From Candidatus Melainabacteria bacterium (GTDB taxonomy: Bacteria; Cyanobacteriota; Vampirovibrionia; Obscuribacterales; Obscuribacteraceae): a stretch of 64,000 bases of DNA. The DNA is taken from positions 124,001 through 188,000 of the forward strand of contig RXJR01000023.1 of the NCBI GenBank assembly GCA_003963305.1, in the 5' to 3' direction. How positions within the stretch are numbered: the first letter of the stretch is position 1; each line of letters opens with the position of its first letter. A model generated the notes under the pieces. The model did no database searches. It saw only the letters and a list, made by a program, of their open reading frames with translations, and was not told the DNA's origin. Positions 62,452-64,000 of this stretch are shown here, in pieces. Position numbers and translations under genes: made by a program.

Positions 62452-62894
62452 ACAATTGCTTCCTCTTTTGCAGTGTCTTTCGCCTTCGCGCCACCACCTG
62501 TATGGAAAGGAGGTCTGATGATCACGATGGAACATTTCTCTAACTGTGCTAGCGACTCAGAAACAGACTTATGACTTTCCGCATGAGCTGGGTCGTGACC
62601 CATGATCACCATGTCGGCTTTGGCATATTCACTGACACGCAAAACCGCGCTGACGGGCTCACCCTCGTCGACAACGGAGGAGACGTCGTCACTACCTGTA
62701 TTCTTTTTGACATTTTGTACAAAACTATTCAAAAATCGTTCCAAATATTCTCGCTTCGTCGTACTCGTACACTCATGCGGATGCAACACATGAACCACCT
62801 TGAATTTTGATTTCGCAGGCCACTTGTAGTTCGACACAAAATCGAGAATCAACTTGGAATCCAATTCTTTCTGGAGGGCAATTACAATATTCAT
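62448..62894 (-). CDS. Universal stress protein-like, degenerate nucleotide site
   Basis: 148 residues from the ATG at 62894. The Usp fold is recognisable at the N-terminus (MNIVIALQKELDSKLILDFV), but the usual G-x-x-G loop is GHDPAHAESHKSVSESLAQ without the Gly-Ser end, so ATP binding is doubtful. It may act as a partner of the co-transcribed Usp. Confidence 0.8.
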   Translation of the reverse strand: MNIVIALQKELDSKLILDFVSNYKWPAKSKFKVVHVLHPHECTSTTKREYLERFLNSFVQNVKKNTGSDDVSSVVDEGEPVSAVLRVSEYAKADMVIMGHDPAHAESHKSVSESLAQLEKCSIVIIRPPFHTGGGAKAKDTAKEEAIV

Positions 62895-63112
62895 TTTCTC
62901 TACCCGCTTAATATCCAATGCTGGTGCCGGGTTCGCGCCGGAAGACCAACGACCGTGTACACAATATGAAACTCTGCGGAGAGTCTTGCCTTGCACGGTC
63001 GGTTGGTTTTCATGGGTGTTAATCGCTTCACCCCTGCATCTAAATTCTAGTGCTGCTCAGAGTCAGGGACATCATTCTTTGGACGGAAAAGTCAGTTTAA
63101 TGCGCACTACCA

Positions 63113-63892
63113 CTACTTGATCTGACCGTGCACGACTTTTTCACCGTGCTTACCGAGACGTTCCAAAACCAGATTGTAGTTAGTTCGTACATACCTGTTC
63201 ACTTCTTCCATATCAGAATTCTCAGGCAATATTTCAAGAGCGTTTTTGAGAAGTTTCTCGGCAGCCTGGAAATTCCCGTTATACATATAAAGTTCGCCCA
63301 GGCTACTGGAAACAAGACCTACAAGCGGATGCTCGCTGCCAAGCACGCTCTTCAACAAAACCAGACAATGCTTCAGATAATACTCTGCTGCACTATTTTT
63401 TCCGGCATAAAGCTCCAGCCAGGCCTGATTGTGTTCAATGACTGCTTGTTCAACAGCGAACTCACGTCCATTTGCCTTGTAAATCTTCAACGCCTTAAGA
63501 TTGGCTATGCGTGCCAATTCACCCTGATCGACATGACTGTAATGCACGGCTAGTCGCTCATACTCTACAGCCAGTTTAGGAGAATTCTTCGGCAAACACA
63601 TGTTCATCAAGCGAATAGCCACTAGATAACAAACTTCAGCGTTTCTGTGATCAAGCTCCTGCTCATACAACTTCGCAACCGCATCAAAGCTGTTTGCCAG
63701 CTTTTCAATATCGGCAGAAGTCGTACACTGATCCAGTAAATCTTGCAACTTGTCCTCTGGTCTTCCGATCACCATGTCACTGTGCGAGCGAAGGAATCCA
63801 GGCTCAAGGACTGGCGTAACGGGTACAGGGCTAAAGGTAGGTCCTGTGAAAAGTACCAGCGAAGCAAACATGTTGATCAATGGATTATGCAT
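63113..63892 (-). CDS. Exported TPR protein
   Basis: 259 residues. A short hydrophobic N-terminus (probable signal) precedes four to five TPR-like helices pairs (for example YEQELDHRNAEVCYLVAIRL, GELYMYNGNFQAAEKLLKNA). Kinesin-light-chain-like TPR pattern. Scaffold role likely. It stands apart at the right edge, and its upstream region runs off the window. Confidence 0.65.
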   Translation of the reverse strand: MHNPLINMFASLVLFTGPTFSPVPVTPVLEPGFLRSHSDMVIGRPEDKLQDLLDQCTTSADIEKLANSFDAVAKLYEQELDHRNAEVCYLVAIRLMNMCLPKNSPKLAVEYERLAVHYSHVDQGELARIANLKALKIYKANGREFAVEQAVIEHNQAWLELYAGKNSAAEYYLKHCLVLLKSVLGSEHPLVGLVSSSLGELYMYNGNFQAAEKLLKNALEILPENSDMEEVNRYVRTNYNLVLERLGKHGEKVVHGQIK

Positions 63893-64000
63893 TTCGATGC
63901 GCCTTGAAAGGGAGTGTATTTAATTCGTAATCCGCTGGAGTGCACCAGAACAACCAGGACGCACAACAACCAGAAGGCAGACTTCAATCGCCTGCACTCC

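Overview
The window looks like a chromosomal segment of an environmental bacterium from the non-photosynthetic cyanobacterial sister lineage (Vampirovibrionia/Melainabacteria, Obscuribacterales-like). This is an inference from gene content, namely a respiratory cytochrome b/Rieske cluster combined with bd-like subunits, many universal stress proteins, TadE-like pseudopilins and many lineage-specific secreted repeat proteins. No rRNA or tRNA is visible to prove it. Gene density is high, coding runs on both strands, and there is no prophage, intact IS element or CRISPR array.

Layout. 1-1.9 kb: the 5' part of a class Ia ribonucleotide reductase alpha gene (minus strand) behind a cobalamin riboswitch and an intrinsic terminator. 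2.4-4.6 kb: a triple YbjQ-like protein, a membrane metalloprotease and a small TPR protein. 4.7-10.6 kb: a Tat-exported FAD oxidase and a three-repeat secreted protein, each preceded by one copy of a duplicated structured element that I interpret as a minus-strand ncRNA gene of about 225 nt. 10.6-13.6 kb: a Cpx-like two-component system whose sensor carries a histidine-bearing collagen-like repeat. 14.1-17.5 kb: TadE/TadG-like pseudopilins and a TPR protein. 17.6-22.8 kb: a fatty acid desaturase, then a cluster of two CydA-like membrane proteins, a Rieske protein and a b6-type cytochrome b. 23-30 kb: Spy-like protein, sirtuin, GNAT, OsmC, BirA, Apt and RecJ. 30.6-37.5 kb: secreted and lineage-specific proteins, including DUF4127, a trypsin-like protease and a TPR protein.

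37.5-63.9 kb reads as a redox/oxygen stress island. It holds a beta-carbonic anhydrase, a six-gene complex-I-like (energy-converting-hydrogenase-related) operon without NiFe ligands next to an ArsR regulator, six universal stress protein genes, an MgtA-type P-ATPase, a resolvase-like orphan protein, a globin-coupled heme sensor kinase divergent from a NarL-type regulator, FtsH, a c-type cytochrome, a BCAM0308-family protein, a cystathionine-gamma-synthase-like enzyme and a hydrolase. A 16-bp palindrome (best copy CTCATCCCAAGGGATGAG) recurs in several promoters of the island and upstream of the O2-dependent desaturase. I propose it as the operator of the globin-kinase/NarL pair. The whole resembles, by content, hypoxia-persistence loci such as the Burkholderia cenocepacia lxa locus.

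The strongest candidates for undescribed biology are (i) the duplicated structured RNA with compensatory base changes, (ii) the Rieske/cytochrome b/CydA-like/cytochrome c gene set and (iii) the palindrome-defined regulon.
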